Origin: an uncultured Ruminiclostridium sp.
GTDB lineage: Bacteria > Bacillota > Clostridia > Oscillospirales > Ruminococcaceae
Assembly: GCA_947623915.1 (NCBI GenBank)
Contig: CANQIB010000001.1
Location: forward strand, 124,001 to 188,000
Reading direction: 5' to 3'
Length of the DNA: 64,000 nt
Shown: positions 1-8,142 of the stretch, piece after piece
How positions within the stretch are numbered: position 1 is the stretch's first letter
Layout: every line of letters starts with the position of its first letter
Program-made: the position numbers and the translations under genes
The notes under the pieces: generated by a model
Database searches by the model: none
What the model was told of the DNA's origin: nothing
The model's input: the letters and a program-made list of their open reading frames with translations, nothing else

Positions 1-473
1 TGAGCAGAAATTATTTTGTCAGATATTTTGACGGCTCGCGGCTTACGGAGCGGGGAAAGGGCTATATGCTGGATATTCTGTCCGCGTCGGAAATATCTCA
101 GGTAAGCTGTCAAGGCGGCGCGGTGATACTGGGTCGCGGCGCGTTCCTTGATATTTCCGCTATTCACGGGAAATTCACCTTTATAGTCGAGTCCTCCCAA
201 AGCGAACAGATAGCCGCGCTCAGCAGGTGCAGCTTTCCCGTGATGACCTGCGGCGCTTTTGAAAAGGATACCGTGTCTTATACCAGCATTTCCGACGAAA
301 ATATTACCGTTTCCCTCAACAGGAATATAACCGCGCTTTCGGGACGGAACGTTCAGCCTCTTGAGCTGCCGGTCAGCCTTATGCACGGCAGGGAGATCTA
401 CTTTACCCTTGCGGCAACGGCGTTGAGGATACTTCTGGACGATTTCGACTCGGAACTCGGAAAGCTGTACTGA
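1..473 (+). CDS. Hypothetical protein, start codon split by the window edge
   Basis: The reading frame is open from the first base. The first two bases (tg) would finish an ATG, GTG or TTG lying across the window edge, followed by SRNYFVRYFDG, so the gene is probably complete apart from one base (about 157 residues). An internal ATG at 66 would give 135 residues but drop a conserved-looking start. The product is soluble, with no signal peptide, membrane segment or motif I recognise. It lies just upstream of the promoter of the asp23-nusB operon, the place where many Clostridia carry the end of spoIIIA. I cannot name a family or function. Confidence 0.6.
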   Translation, partial: SRNYFVRYFDGSRLTERGKGYMLDILSASEISQVSCQGGAVILGRGAFLDISAIHGKFTFIVESSQSEQIAALSRCSFPVMTCGAFEKDTVSYTSISDENITVSLNRNITALSGRNVQPLELPVSLMHGREIYFTLAATALRILLDDFDSELGKLY

Positions 474-532
474 CGGTTTTTGTGCCTGTTGCGGAATTAT
501 TGTTCATATCCTTATTTTTTCTTGTTTTGGTC

Positions 533-561
533 TTGTTTTTTTGATAAAGTTGGTGTATAAT
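533..561 (+). promoter_or_regulatory. Sigma-A type promoter of the asp23-recN operon
   Basis: The sequence shows TTGTTT at 533-538, a 17-bp spacer and a perfect TATAAT at 556-561. It lies in the 148-bp gap before the Asp23 gene, about 60 bp upstream of its start codon. No other strong promoter is seen before the recN terminator at 9848, so this may drive the whole 9-kb operon. Confidence 0.65.
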
Positions 562-621
562 TAGTGTATATGCAATTTAGACGGCGGATATTTTCCGGCG
601 GTATTTTTCGGGAAGGAATGT

Positions 622-1002
622 ATGTATATGAGCACTAAGAAAAGCACACGTTCACCGGCAAGTTTAAAAATATCAAATGACGTTCTAACAAAGATAGCGG
701 AGGTGGCGGCTACCGAAATAAGAGGGGTCGCGTCGCAGGGCGAACATCTTGCGGTCAGCGAAAAAGGCGTGGGAATAGCAAATAAGTTTATTTCTCCCGT
801 AAAGGTGGTCGTACACGGCGACGCCGCGGAGATCTCGATAAATATAGTAGTATTGCAGGGATTTAAAGCCAACGAGGTGGCGGGTTCCGTTCAGAAAAGC
901 GTTAAATCCGCCGTGCAGAATATGGCGGGAGTACCCGTTTCTAAGGTAAATGTCCGTATCGCGGATATTATGCTTAATCCGGCAGGTAGTACAAATGAGT
1001 GA
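622..1002 (+). CDS. Asp23/Gls24 family envelope protein
   Basis: This 126-residue Asp23/Gls24 domain protein contains the family pattern EIRGV at about residue 33 and the central strand VKVVVHGDAAEISINIVV. Related proteins (YqhY, Asp23) sit at or near the membrane; YqhY is linked to fatty-acid synthesis control, while the exact role of most members is unknown. The start at 622 is chosen because GGAAGG at 611-616 is well spaced; a second ATG at 628 is also possible. It is the first gene of the operon and overlaps nusB by 8 bp, the standard Firmicutes arrangement yqhY-nusB. Confidence 0.85.
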   Translation: MYMSTKKSTRSPASLKISNDVLTKIAEVAATEIRGVASQGEHLAVSEKGVGIANKFISPVKVVVHGDAAEISINIVVLQGFKANEVAGSVQKSVKSAVQNMAGVPVSKVNVRIADIMLNPAGSTNE

Positions 1003-1423
1003 AAACAAGCTGACACGTCACGAGATGAGGGAAGCGGCGCTGCTGATACTGTTTCAGATGAGGCTTAACGACAGCACCTTGGAGGAGTTGTTGGAGGACG
1101 ATGAGGCGGCCTTTGAGCTGAGGTACAATAAAAGCTCGCTGAATATCGTCAACGGCGTTCTTGAAAACGACGGTATGTTCACCGAAATAATTTCCAAGTA
1201 CTCTCCGTCGCGTTCGGTAGAGCGTATCTCGCTGATGAACAGGACGATAATACAGATAGCGCTGTACGAGATGAAGTTTTGCCCCTCAGTGCCGGATAAG
1301 GTCGCGATAAACGAGGCGGTAGAGCTGTCCAAGGAATACTGTCAAAAAAACGATACCGCGTTTATAAACGGGGTGTTAAGCTCCTATTACAAAGACTGCG
1401 GCAGGGAAAAAGCCGATGGCTGA
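995..1423 (+). CDS. nusB: Transcription antitermination factor NusB
   Basis: NusB binds boxA RNA with NusE/S10 in rRNA antitermination complexes. The 142-residue all-helical product begins MSENKLTRHEMREAAL, with the family pattern R-x-x-A-L-x-x-L-F in the first helix and the C-terminal signature FINGVLSSYYKD. An upstream in-frame ATG at 950 would add residues lacking homology and lies inside asp23. The ATG at 995, with GGCAGG at 981-986, is therefore preferred. It overlaps asp23 by 8 bp and xseA by 8 bp, implying translational coupling. Confidence 0.93.
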   Translation: MSENKLTRHEMREAALLILFQMRLNDSTLEELLEDDEAAFELRYNKSSLNIVNGVLENDGMFTEIISKYSPSRSVERISLMNRTIIQIALYEMKFCPSVPDKVAINEAVELSKEYCQKNDTAFINGVLSSYYKDCGREKADG

Positions 1424-2636
1424 TTTTTTTACCGTCACCGTTTCTCAGGTGAACCGCAGACTTTCGCTTTTGGTGAGCGGGGAAAAAGCCCTCAACGACC
1501 TTTACATAACGGGCGAGATATCAAACTTTACCTTGCACAGACCTTCCGGCCATGTTTATTTTACGCTAAAGGACGAGCAGGCGTCGATAAAATGCGTGAT
1601 GTTCAAAAGCTATGCTTCGCAGACGGCGTTCCTCCCGCAAAACGGAATGAGCGTTATCGTGCACGGCAGAGTGAGCGTTTATGAACGGGACGGAGCAAAT
1701 CAGATATATGTCACCGAGCTGTTTGAAGAAGGACAGGGGCAGCTTTATATGCAGTTTCTTCGGGTAAGGGAGAAGCTGGAAAAAAACGGGTATTTTGCGC
1801 AGAAACGTGAGCTGCCTCAAATAATAAAAAACGTCTGTATCATAACCTCCGAAAAAGCTGCCGCGCTCAAGGATATGCTTAACGTTATCGGCGAGAGATG
1901 TCCTTTGGTAAAGGTCACGCTGATACCCGCGTCGGTGCAGGGAGATACCGCACCCGAAACGCTTATAGCCGCGCTAAGGCGCGCTCAGGATACCGATGCG
2001 GACGTTATAATCATCGGACGGGGCGGAGGTTCGGCAGAAGATCTTTCCGCATTCAACGATGAGGTGCTGGCTGTGGAGCTTTTCAACAGCAGGATACCTA
2101 CTATATCCGCGGTCGGTCATGAAACGGATTTTTCTATCTCGGATTTTGTTGCCGATAAAAGAGCGCCTACGCCTACGGCGGCGGCGGTAATGGTAACTCC
2201 GTTTACCTTGGAGGATATATACGGTATAGCGGACGGGCTGCTTACTTCGATAAGAACGGCGTTTGAACGCCTGACGGAAACCTACGCCGCGCGTCTGTCG
2301 GCTTACAAAAAGAGCATATCTGCGCTTTCGCCCGAAAATAAGCTGGTGTTTTACGAAAAAGAACTTTCGCTTAAAGCCGGATTCTTACAAAAAGCGGCTT
2401 TAAAGGTCATAGATAAGTGCGAGGCGGAGTTGGATAAAAAAGCGGCGCTTATTTCCGCGGTCAATCCCATGAATGTGCTTGTACGCGGATACGCGATAGT
2501 CAGGCAGGACGGCAGAGCCGTCACCTCGCCGGACAATGTGGAGATAGGCTCGCAGCTCGATATTACAGTATGCGGCGGAGAAATAAGCGCAACGGTGACG
2601 GCTAAACAGCCGACCGACGGAAAGGACGGCATATGA
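1416..2636 (+). CDS. xseA: Exodeoxyribonuclease VII large subunit
   Basis: This is the catalytic subunit of exonuclease VII, which degrades single-stranded DNA from both ends to oligonucleotides. The N-terminal OB fold occupies about residues 5-105 (ITGEISNFTLHRPSGHVYFTL). The catalytic domain follows with GRGGGSAEDL at 201-210 and VGHETDFSISDFVADKRAPTP at about 233-253, the family's active-site motifs. A coiled-coil stretch follows and the C-terminal segment VLVRGYAIV is typical. At 406 residues it is slightly shorter than the E. coli protein (456). Its start overlaps nusB and its stop overlaps the ATG of xseB, so both subunits are made together. Confidence 0.95.
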   Translation: MADFFTVTVSQVNRRLSLLVSGEKALNDLYITGEISNFTLHRPSGHVYFTLKDEQASIKCVMFKSYASQTAFLPQNGMSVIVHGRVSVYERDGANQIYVTELFEEGQGQLYMQFLRVREKLEKNGYFAQKRELPQIIKNVCIITSEKAAALKDMLNVIGERCPLVKVTLIPASVQGDTAPETLIAALRRAQDTDADVIIIGRGGGSAEDLSAFNDEVLAVELFNSRIPTISAVGHETDFSISDFVADKRAPTPTAAAVMVTPFTLEDIYGIADGLLTSIRTAFERLTETYAARLSAYKKSISALSPENKLVFYEKELSLKAGFLQKAALKVIDKCEAELDKKAALISAVNPMNVLVRGYAIVRQDGRAVTSPDNVEIGSQLDITVCGGEISATVTAKQPTDGKDGI

Positions 2637-2815
2637 AACAACTGACGTTTGAACAGGCGATGGCGCGTCTTGATGAGCTTTCAAAGCAGATGGAAAAGAC
2701 GGATATTACGCTGGACAGCTCTATGAGCTGCTATAAAGAGGCGGTGGAGCTGGTGGAGCTTTGCAAGAAATATCTCGAAGAGGCAAAGCTCACGGTCAAG
2801 AAGTCCGAGACTTGA
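2633..2815 (+). CDS. xseB: Exodeoxyribonuclease VII small subunit
   Basis: This 60-residue two-helix protein has the family pattern LTFEQAMARLDELSKQME followed by the second helix with CYKEAVELVELCKKYL. Several XseB subunits bind the coiled coil of XseA to form active exonuclease VII. The gene starts at an ATGA overlap with xseA and has a good ribosome site (AAAGGA) inside the end of xseA. Length and position are normal for the family. Confidence 0.93.
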   Translation: MKQLTFEQAMARLDELSKQMEKTDITLDSSMSCYKEAVELVELCKKYLEEAKLTVKKSET

Positions 2816-2828
2816 AAGGTTTAAACAA

Positions 2829-3725
2829 ATGAATACAGATATAAACGGTTATCCCGATTTACCGTTCGGGGAGCTTTCGGACTTTTACCGAAACTGTTTT
2901 AATGAGGCGTTGGAGAAGTCCTGTGAAAAGTTTGCTCCGACAGGCAGCGGATATGAGGCGTTGGGCGACGCGATGTCCTACAGCCTTAAAGCGGGCGGAA
3001 AACGTATAAGACCGATACTTGTGTTTGAATTTTGCCGTATGTGCAAAGGAAAACTGTCCGACGCGCTCCCCGCGGCGCTTGCCATAGAAATGATACACAC
3101 CTTTTCGCTGATACATGACGATCTGCCCTGCATGGACAACGATGATTTCAGGCGCGGCCGCCCAAGCTGCCATAAAGCGCACGGAGAGGCGGTGGCTCTT
3201 TTGGCGGGTGACGCGCTGCCGTTCGAGGCGTGTTTATCGGTCGCCGATTCGTCGCTGGAGCCGAAAAAGGCGATAAAGGTCGTTTCCGTGCTGTCCGAGT
3301 GCAGTCTAGGCATGATAGGAGGGCAGACTATCGACATCGGCGGGGCAAACACCGAAAATTTGCTTAAAATGTATTCGCTTAAAACGTCGATGCTCATAAA
3401 AGCGGCTTGCGTATGCGGCTGTATCTGTGCGGGTGCTGACAAGCGGCTGTGCGCTTTGGCGGGTGAATACGCGTACGAGCTGGGTCTGGCGTTTCAGATA
3501 ACCGACGACATTCTCGACGTTACGGGAAATGAGCAGATATTAGGCAAGCCCGTCGGCAGCGACGAAAAGTCGGATAAGGTGACTTATGTGTCACTTTTCG
3601 GGCAGGAGAAAGCTAAAAAAGCCGCTGCCGAGCATACCGAAAGGGCGCTTTCGCTGCTCGACGGTTTTGATGATAACGAATATATCAGACGTCTTTCAAC
3701 GGAACTTTTGGATAGGGACAGGTAG
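2829..3725 (+). CDS. ispA: Polyprenyl synthetase, farnesyl diphosphate synthase type
   Basis: This trans-prenyltransferase condenses IPP with DMAPP/GPP to give C15 farnesyl diphosphate for undecaprenyl and quinone precursors. Visible motifs are GGKRIRP at 56-62, the first aspartate-rich motif DDLPCMD at 97-103 and the second, DDILD, at 226-230. Phe92, five residues before the first motif, together with the two-residue insertion inside it, is the pattern of bacterial FPP synthases rather than longer-chain enzymes. The gene follows xseB by 13 bp in the classical order xseB-ispA-dxs, so it shares a transcript with the first enzyme of the MEP pathway. Product chain length is inferred, not shown. 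Confidence 0.92.
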   Translation: MNTDINGYPDLPFGELSDFYRNCFNEALEKSCEKFAPTGSGYEALGDAMSYSLKAGGKRIRPILVFEFCRMCKGKLSDALPAALAIEMIHTFSLIHDDLPCMDNDDFRRGRPSCHKAHGEAVALLAGDALPFEACLSVADSSLEPKKAIKVVSVLSECSLGMIGGQTIDIGGANTENLLKMYSLKTSMLIKAACVCGCICAGADKRLCALAGEYAYELGLAFQITDDILDVTGNEQILGKPVGSDEKSDKVTYVSLFGQEKAKKAAAEHTERALSLLDGFDDNEYIRRLSTELLDRDR

Positions 3726-3768
3726 GTCTTGGTAAAATGCACTCTTTGCAGAGGAATGGAATGATATA

Positions 3769-4281
3769 ATGAGAACAGATGAAGTAAATGTTATACTTGT
3801 TATTGCCGTTATAAGCTGGCTGTTGGCACAGATAATCAAAACAGCGTTGGATTTCGCAAAGATGAAAAAGTTTTCGGCGGAGCGGCTGACAGGTGCGGGC
3901 GGAATGCCGTCGGCACATTCCGCTACCGTTTGTTCGCTTGCCATCGCAACTTGCAGAGTTTGCGGTATCTGTTCGGCGGAATTTGCGCTTGCGATGATAC
4001 TGGCTTTGGTCGTTATGTATGACGCGACCGGAGTGCGCCGTGCCGCGGGACTTCACGCAAAGGAGATAAACCGCCTGCGCCGCGTCGTGAATGAGCTGGA
4101 CGAAGAATTTATGGACAGGTTTGACGATAAGATAGACGACATATCAAAAGACGAGGATAACATACAGGATCTTAAAGAATATCTGGGACATACTCCTTTG
4201 GAAGTGCTGTGCGGCGCGCTGCTCGGCATACTTGTGGCAATGGCATTTCCTATCGAGGTCGTACCGCTTCCCGCCGTTTGA
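3769..4281 (+). CDS. Divergent PAP2 family membrane protein (YuiD-like)
   Basis: This 170-residue integral membrane protein contains GGMPSAHSA at 44-52, the phosphatase-like histidine motif of the divergent PAP2 (DUF212) family, and YDATGVRRAAG at about 86-96. It has about three to four hydrophobic helices and a charged stretch at about residues 108-140. Canonical PAP2 enzymes dephosphorylate lipid phosphates; for this divergent branch the substrate is not established. Its place between ispA and dxs makes a role in polyprenyl-phosphate metabolism plausible, but that is inference. Confidence 0.85.
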   Translation: MRTDEVNVILVIAVISWLLAQIIKTALDFAKMKKFSAERLTGAGGMPSAHSATVCSLAIATCRVCGICSAEFALAMILALVVMYDATGVRRAAGLHAKEINRLRRVVNELDEEFMDRFDDKIDDISKDEDNIQDLKEYLGHTPLEVLCGALLGILVAMAFPIEVVPLPAV

Positions 4282-4299
4282 TAACTAAGGAGAATGGGT

Positions 4300-6096
4300 T
4301 TGCTGCTGAATAAGGATATATCTGCCGAGTACATAAAATCCCTTACGCCGGAACAGCGCCGCCGGCTTTGTGCCGAGATACGCGCGTTTTTGGTGCGTAC
4401 CGTGACCGAAACGGGCGGACATCTCGCCTCAAATTTAGGCACGGTGGAATTGATAGTGGCTCTTCATACGGTGTTTTCCACGCCGGAGGATAAAATAGTT
4501 TTTGATGTTGGACATCAGGCGTATGTACATAAGATAATAACCGGCAGAGCAAGAAAAATGAATACCTTACGCTGCGAGAACGGTATATCCGGCTTTCCGC
4601 GCAGCGACGAATCGGAGCATGACGCTTTTCTCGGAGGACATTCGAGCATATCCATTTCCGCCGCGTTGGGCATAGCCGAGGGAATGAAGCTGGACGGCGA
4701 CGACCACAGCGTCGTTGCCGTGATAGGCGACGGAGCGTTTACGGGCGGCGAGGCTTACGAGGGCATAAACAACGCCGGAAAGACCGACTGCAACCTTATC
4801 GTCGTACTTAACGAGAATGAAATGTCAATATCCAAGAATACCGGCGCATTTGCTTTATATCTTGCTCAGATACGCTCCTCACAGAAATATTACCGCACCA
4901 AAAAATCGGTAGAGGGAATACTTGAAAAAACTCCCGTAGTCGGAAAAACCATAGGAAAAGCCGCTCAAAAAACCAAAAAAGTATTGCGCGCGGCTTTATA
5001 TAACAGCAATTTGTTTGAAAATCTCGGATTTAAATATCTTGGACCTATCGACGGACATAATCTGGAGGAGCTGACCGACGCGCTTACCGTCGCAAAGCTG
5101 ATGAAACGTCCCTGTCTTGTTCATATTTATACAAAAAAAGGAAAGGGTTATCCGCCGGCGGAAAACAATTCGGGAGAATATCACGGCATACCGCCTAAAA
5201 ACTGCACGGCTGTCGACAGCGAGCATTTTAACGAGCGGTTCGGTAAGGTGCTTTGCCGTCTTGCACGGCAGGATAAAAGGATATGTGCCGTTACGGCGGC
5301 CATGAAATACGGAACGGGGCTTCAGTTTTTTGCAAGAGAATTTCCCGAACGTTTTTTCGACGTCGGGATAGCGGAACCTCATGCCGTGACGTTTTGCGCG
5401 GGGCTGGCGGCGCAGGATAAGATACCGGTATTTGCCGTTTATTCCTCATTTTTACAGCGGTGTTACGACCAACTGATACATGACTGCGCGATAGAAAGGC
5501 GTCATGTCGTTTTGGCGGTGGACCGAGCGGGATTTGTCGGAGAGGACGGGGAAACGCACCATGGCGTGTTTGATGTGCCGATGCTTACTTCCGTGCCGTA
5601 TATTACGGTTTATTCTCCGTCGAACACCGATGAGCTGGAGGCTTGCCTGAAAAAAGCCGTCTGCGAGGACGACGGCGTATCGGCTGTAAGGTACCCGCGC
5701 GGCGGCGAGTTTTACGGCGGCGACCGCGCCGAATATTCCGACTACAGATATTACAAAAACGGACGCGGAAAATTGATATTCACCTATGGCAGGATAACCG
5801 CGAACGCGCTTATGCTGCGGGAATATTGCGATGTTTTGCAGGCGGTGAAAATTTTCCCGATACAGCGCGAGATAATAGATATATGCTTAAAATACGATGA
5901 ACTGTACTTTTTTGAGGAGGGCGTGCAAAGCGGAGGTGTTTCCGAAAAGATAGCCGCGCAGCTTCTTGCCTGCGGGTATCGCGGAAAGATAAAAATAACC
6001 GCTCCGCAGGGATTTATGCCGCAGGCCGATGTATTCAGACAGCTTGAAAAGGCGCAGCTGGATGTTGAAGGAATGAGAAAAATTGTCAGCGGATAA
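4300..6096 (+). CDS. dxs: 1-deoxy-D-xylulose-5-phosphate synthase
   Basis: This thiamine-diphosphate enzyme joins pyruvate and glyceraldehyde-3-phosphate, the first step of the MEP isoprenoid pathway. GGHLASNLG (near residue 40) and VIGDGAFTGG are in place. The motif usually reading NDNEMSIS is NENEMSIS here, and the later GADGPTHHG-type motif reads GEDGETHHG; both are mild substitutions that keep the key residues. I prefer the TTG at 4300 because AAGGAG at 4287-4292 is 7 nt away, whereas the ATG at 4294 is only 1 nt from it; the product is then 598 residues. It overlaps tlyA by 14 bp. Confidence 0.93.
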   Translation: MLLNKDISAEYIKSLTPEQRRRLCAEIRAFLVRTVTETGGHLASNLGTVELIVALHTVFSTPEDKIVFDVGHQAYVHKIITGRARKMNTLRCENGISGFPRSDESEHDAFLGGHSSISISAALGIAEGMKLDGDDHSVVAVIGDGAFTGGEAYEGINNAGKTDCNLIVVLNENEMSISKNTGAFALYLAQIRSSQKYYRTKKSVEGILEKTPVVGKTIGKAAQKTKKVLRAALYNSNLFENLGFKYLGPIDGHNLEELTDALTVAKLMKRPCLVHIYTKKGKGYPPAENNSGEYHGIPPKNCTAVDSEHFNERFGKVLCRLARQDKRICAVTAAMKYGTGLQFFAREFPERFFDVGIAEPHAVTFCAGLAAQDKIPVFAVYSSFLQRCYDQLIHDCAIERRHVVLAVDRAGFVGEDGETHHGVFDVPMLTSVPYITVYSPSNTDELEACLKKAVCEDDGVSAVRYPRGGEFYGGDRAEYSDYRYYKNGRGKLIFTYGRITANALMLREYCDVLQAVKIFPIQREIIDICLKYDELYFFEEGVQSGGVSEKIAAQLLACGYRGKIKITAPQGFMPQADVFRQLEKAQLDVEGMRKIVSG

Positions 6097-6820
6097 CGGC
6101 AAAATTCGGCTGGACAGCTATCTTGCCCAAAAAGGACTTATAAAAAGTCGCACCCTGTCCGCCGAGCTTATAAGGTCGGGACAGGTCGCGGTGAACGGCC
6201 AAACGTGCGAAAAGCCTGCCTACGCCGTGTCGCCGGAGGATAAGGTCGAGATAAAAAGCCTCCCTAAATATGTCAGTCGAGGCGGCTTAAAGCTCGAAAA
6301 AGCCATAGAATATTTCGGAATAGAGGTAAACGACAGCGTCTGCATTGATATAGGAGCATCTTCCGGCGGATTTACCGACTGCCTGCTGCAACACGGAGCA
6401 AAAAAAGTTTACGCCGTCGATGTCGGTACTGCGCAGCTCGACTCAAAGCTGGCGGATGACGGCAGAGTGATTTCCATGGAAAAAACCGACATTCGTAATG
6501 TAAATATACCGCAGGCGGAGTTTATCACGGCAGACGTATCGTTTATATCGCTGAAGTTGGTGCTTCCGCATATATACAGACTGTTAAAGCTCTGTCACGG
6601 CGCGGTCGTGCTTATCAAGCCGCAGTTTGAAGCGGGTAAAGCAAATATCGGGAAAAACGGGATAGTACGCGACGAAAAGGTAAGGCAAAGGGTCTGCGAA
6701 GAGCTTAAAAAATTTGCCGAGGGATTGGGCTTTTCGGTATCCGGCGTTATTCCTTCACCTATAGAGGGCGGCGACGGCAACAGGGAGTTTTTGATGTATA
6801 TAGTTAAAAGAAAGGCATGA
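6083..6820 (+). CDS. tlyA: TlyA family rRNA (cytidine-2'-O)-methyltransferase
   Basis: The protein has an N-terminal S4 RNA-binding domain (about residues 7-65) followed by an FtsJ/RrmJ-type methyltransferase with the SAM-binding motif DIGASSGGFTDC at 89-100 and LIKPQFE near 180. TlyA enzymes methylate 16S and/or 23S rRNA; in some species they have been described as haemolysins, which is probably secondary. The start is a TTG at 6083 with GAAGGA at 6067-6072. It overlaps the end of dxs by 14 bp and the order dxs-tlyA-nadK-argR-recN is conserved in Firmicutes. Confidence 0.9.
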   Translation: MSADNGKIRLDSYLAQKGLIKSRTLSAELIRSGQVAVNGQTCEKPAYAVSPEDKVEIKSLPKYVSRGGLKLEKAIEYFGIEVNDSVCIDIGASSGGFTDCLLQHGAKKVYAVDVGTAQLDSKLADDGRVISMEKTDIRNVNIPQAEFITADVSFISLKLVLPHIYRLLKLCHGAVVLIKPQFEAGKANIGKNGIVRDEKVRQRVCEELKKFAEGLGFSVSGVIPSPIEGGDGNREFLMYIVKRKA

Positions 6821-6822
6821 TC

Positions 6823-7671
6823 ATGCAGTTAAAAGCGTTTATATGTTCAAATCTCAAAAAAAATAACAGCCTTGATACCGTGACTCGCCTTTGCAGAGAG
6901 CTGCGAGAGCTTGGCGGCGTTCCCATGATGGAGCAAAGCTACAATATATATTTTCCCAAAGAAAATATCGAATACGGAAACGAACAGCAGCTTATAGGCA
7001 AATGCGACATTCTGATAACCGTCGGAGGCGACGGGACTATTTTGCGTTGGGGGCGTAAGGCTGCCGCCGCAAATAAACCGCTGCTTGGGATAAACACAGG
7101 TCGGCTGGGCTTTATGGCTACGCTGGAAAGCGACGAGCTGCATAAATTGAAAAGACTTGCCGAAAAGAAATATTCGGTGAGCCGACGTATGCTTTTGGAT
7201 ATAAACACGGGCGAAAAAAAGTATATTGCGGTGAACGACGTGGTGTTCAGCAAGAGCCGCTTTGCAAAGCTGCCGGAATTTTCGGTATCCACAGGGGATT
7301 TTGAAGTGACTAGGATAAGGGCGGACGGCATAATTTTCAGCACGCCGACGGGTTCTACCGCTTATTCGCTGTCTGCGGGAGGTCCGATAATCCAGCCGGA
7401 CGCGGAGTGTATAGAATTTACGCCGCTTTGCGCGCATACTCTGTTCGGCAGACCCATGATCTTTTCGGCAGGCTCGCATTTAAAGGTAAGCTACTGCGGA
7501 TATGAAAGCTCCGAGGTGATAATGAGTATCGACGGAGATCATGATATCCCGCTTTCGGAAGGAGACGAAGTAAGCATACGCAAGTCGGAGCTTGCGTTGG
7601 AGCTTATAGATATAGACGGCGGCAGCTTTTACAGCGCTGTGCATAACAAGCTGATGCGGCCGCTCAAATAA
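6823..7671 (+). CDS. nadK: NAD kinase
   Basis: ATP/polyphosphate-dependent phosphorylation of NAD to NADP. The defining GGDGT motif is at 68-72 (ITVGGDGTIL), followed by NTGRLGFMA and, later, DGIIFSTPTGSTAYSLSAGGPI. It has the usual length for the family (282 residues). Two ATGs are possible, 6817 and 6823; GAAAGG at 6810-6815 is 7 nt from the second but only 1 nt from the first, so 6823 is chosen. The gene overlaps or abuts the tlyA stop. Confidence 0.93.
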   Translation: MQLKAFICSNLKKNNSLDTVTRLCRELRELGGVPMMEQSYNIYFPKENIEYGNEQQLIGKCDILITVGGDGTILRWGRKAAAANKPLLGINTGRLGFMATLESDELHKLKRLAEKKYSVSRRMLLDINTGEKKYIAVNDVVFSKSRFAKLPEFSVSTGDFEVTRIRADGIIFSTPTGSTAYSLSAGGPIIQPDAECIEFTPLCAHTLFGRPMIFSAGSHLKVSYCGYESSEVIMSIDGDHDIPLSEGDEVSIRKSELALELIDIDGGSFYSAVHNKLMRPLK

Positions 7672-7681
7672 GGAAAAAAGT

Positions 7682-8119
7682 ATGAAAAAGGAAAGACAGG
7701 CCGAGATACTCAGACTTATAGACATCTATGAGATAGAAACGCAGGAGATGCTGCTTGAAAAACTCCGCGAAAGCGGTTACAACGTTACGCAGGCGACTGT
7801 TTCCCGCGATATAAACGAATTGGGACTTACAAAGGACGTGTCCGAATACGGCGTGAGCCGATATATGCGTCTGTCCCGCGCACGCGCGGGGAAATTTTCA
7901 AATATTTTCTCGGAAACGGTAGTCGGTATAGACTATGCGATGAATATTGTCGCGGTAAAATGTCAATCGGGAATGGCGAACGCCGCCTGTGCGGGTCTGG
8001 ATATAATGGAACTGTCGTATGTGGTCGGAACTATCGCGGGAGACGATACGGTCTTTATTCTTACAAGGACCGAGGCGGACGCTAAAACGCTTTGCGAAAA
8101 ATTAAAGCAGCTTATATAA
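7682..8119 (+). CDS. argR: Arginine repressor ArgR
   Basis: The 145-residue protein has an N-terminal winged helix (ATVSRDINELGLTK at about 38-51) that binds ARG operators and a C-terminal hexamerisation/arginine-binding domain with GTIAGDDTVFI near the end. It represses arginine synthesis and activates catabolism when arginine is high. No arginine genes are near; in Firmicutes argR is regularly parked between nadK and recN. Start ATG at 7682, with AAGGAAA upstream. Confidence 0.93.
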   Translation: MKKERQAEILRLIDIYEIETQEMLLEKLRESGYNVTQATVSRDINELGLTKDVSEYGVSRYMRLSRARAGKFSNIFSETVVGIDYAMNIVAVKCQSGMANAACAGLDIMELSYVVGTIAGDDTVFILTRTEADAKTLCEKLKQLI

Positions 8120-8142
8120 GTCGGAGAGGAGGCGGGACGCTT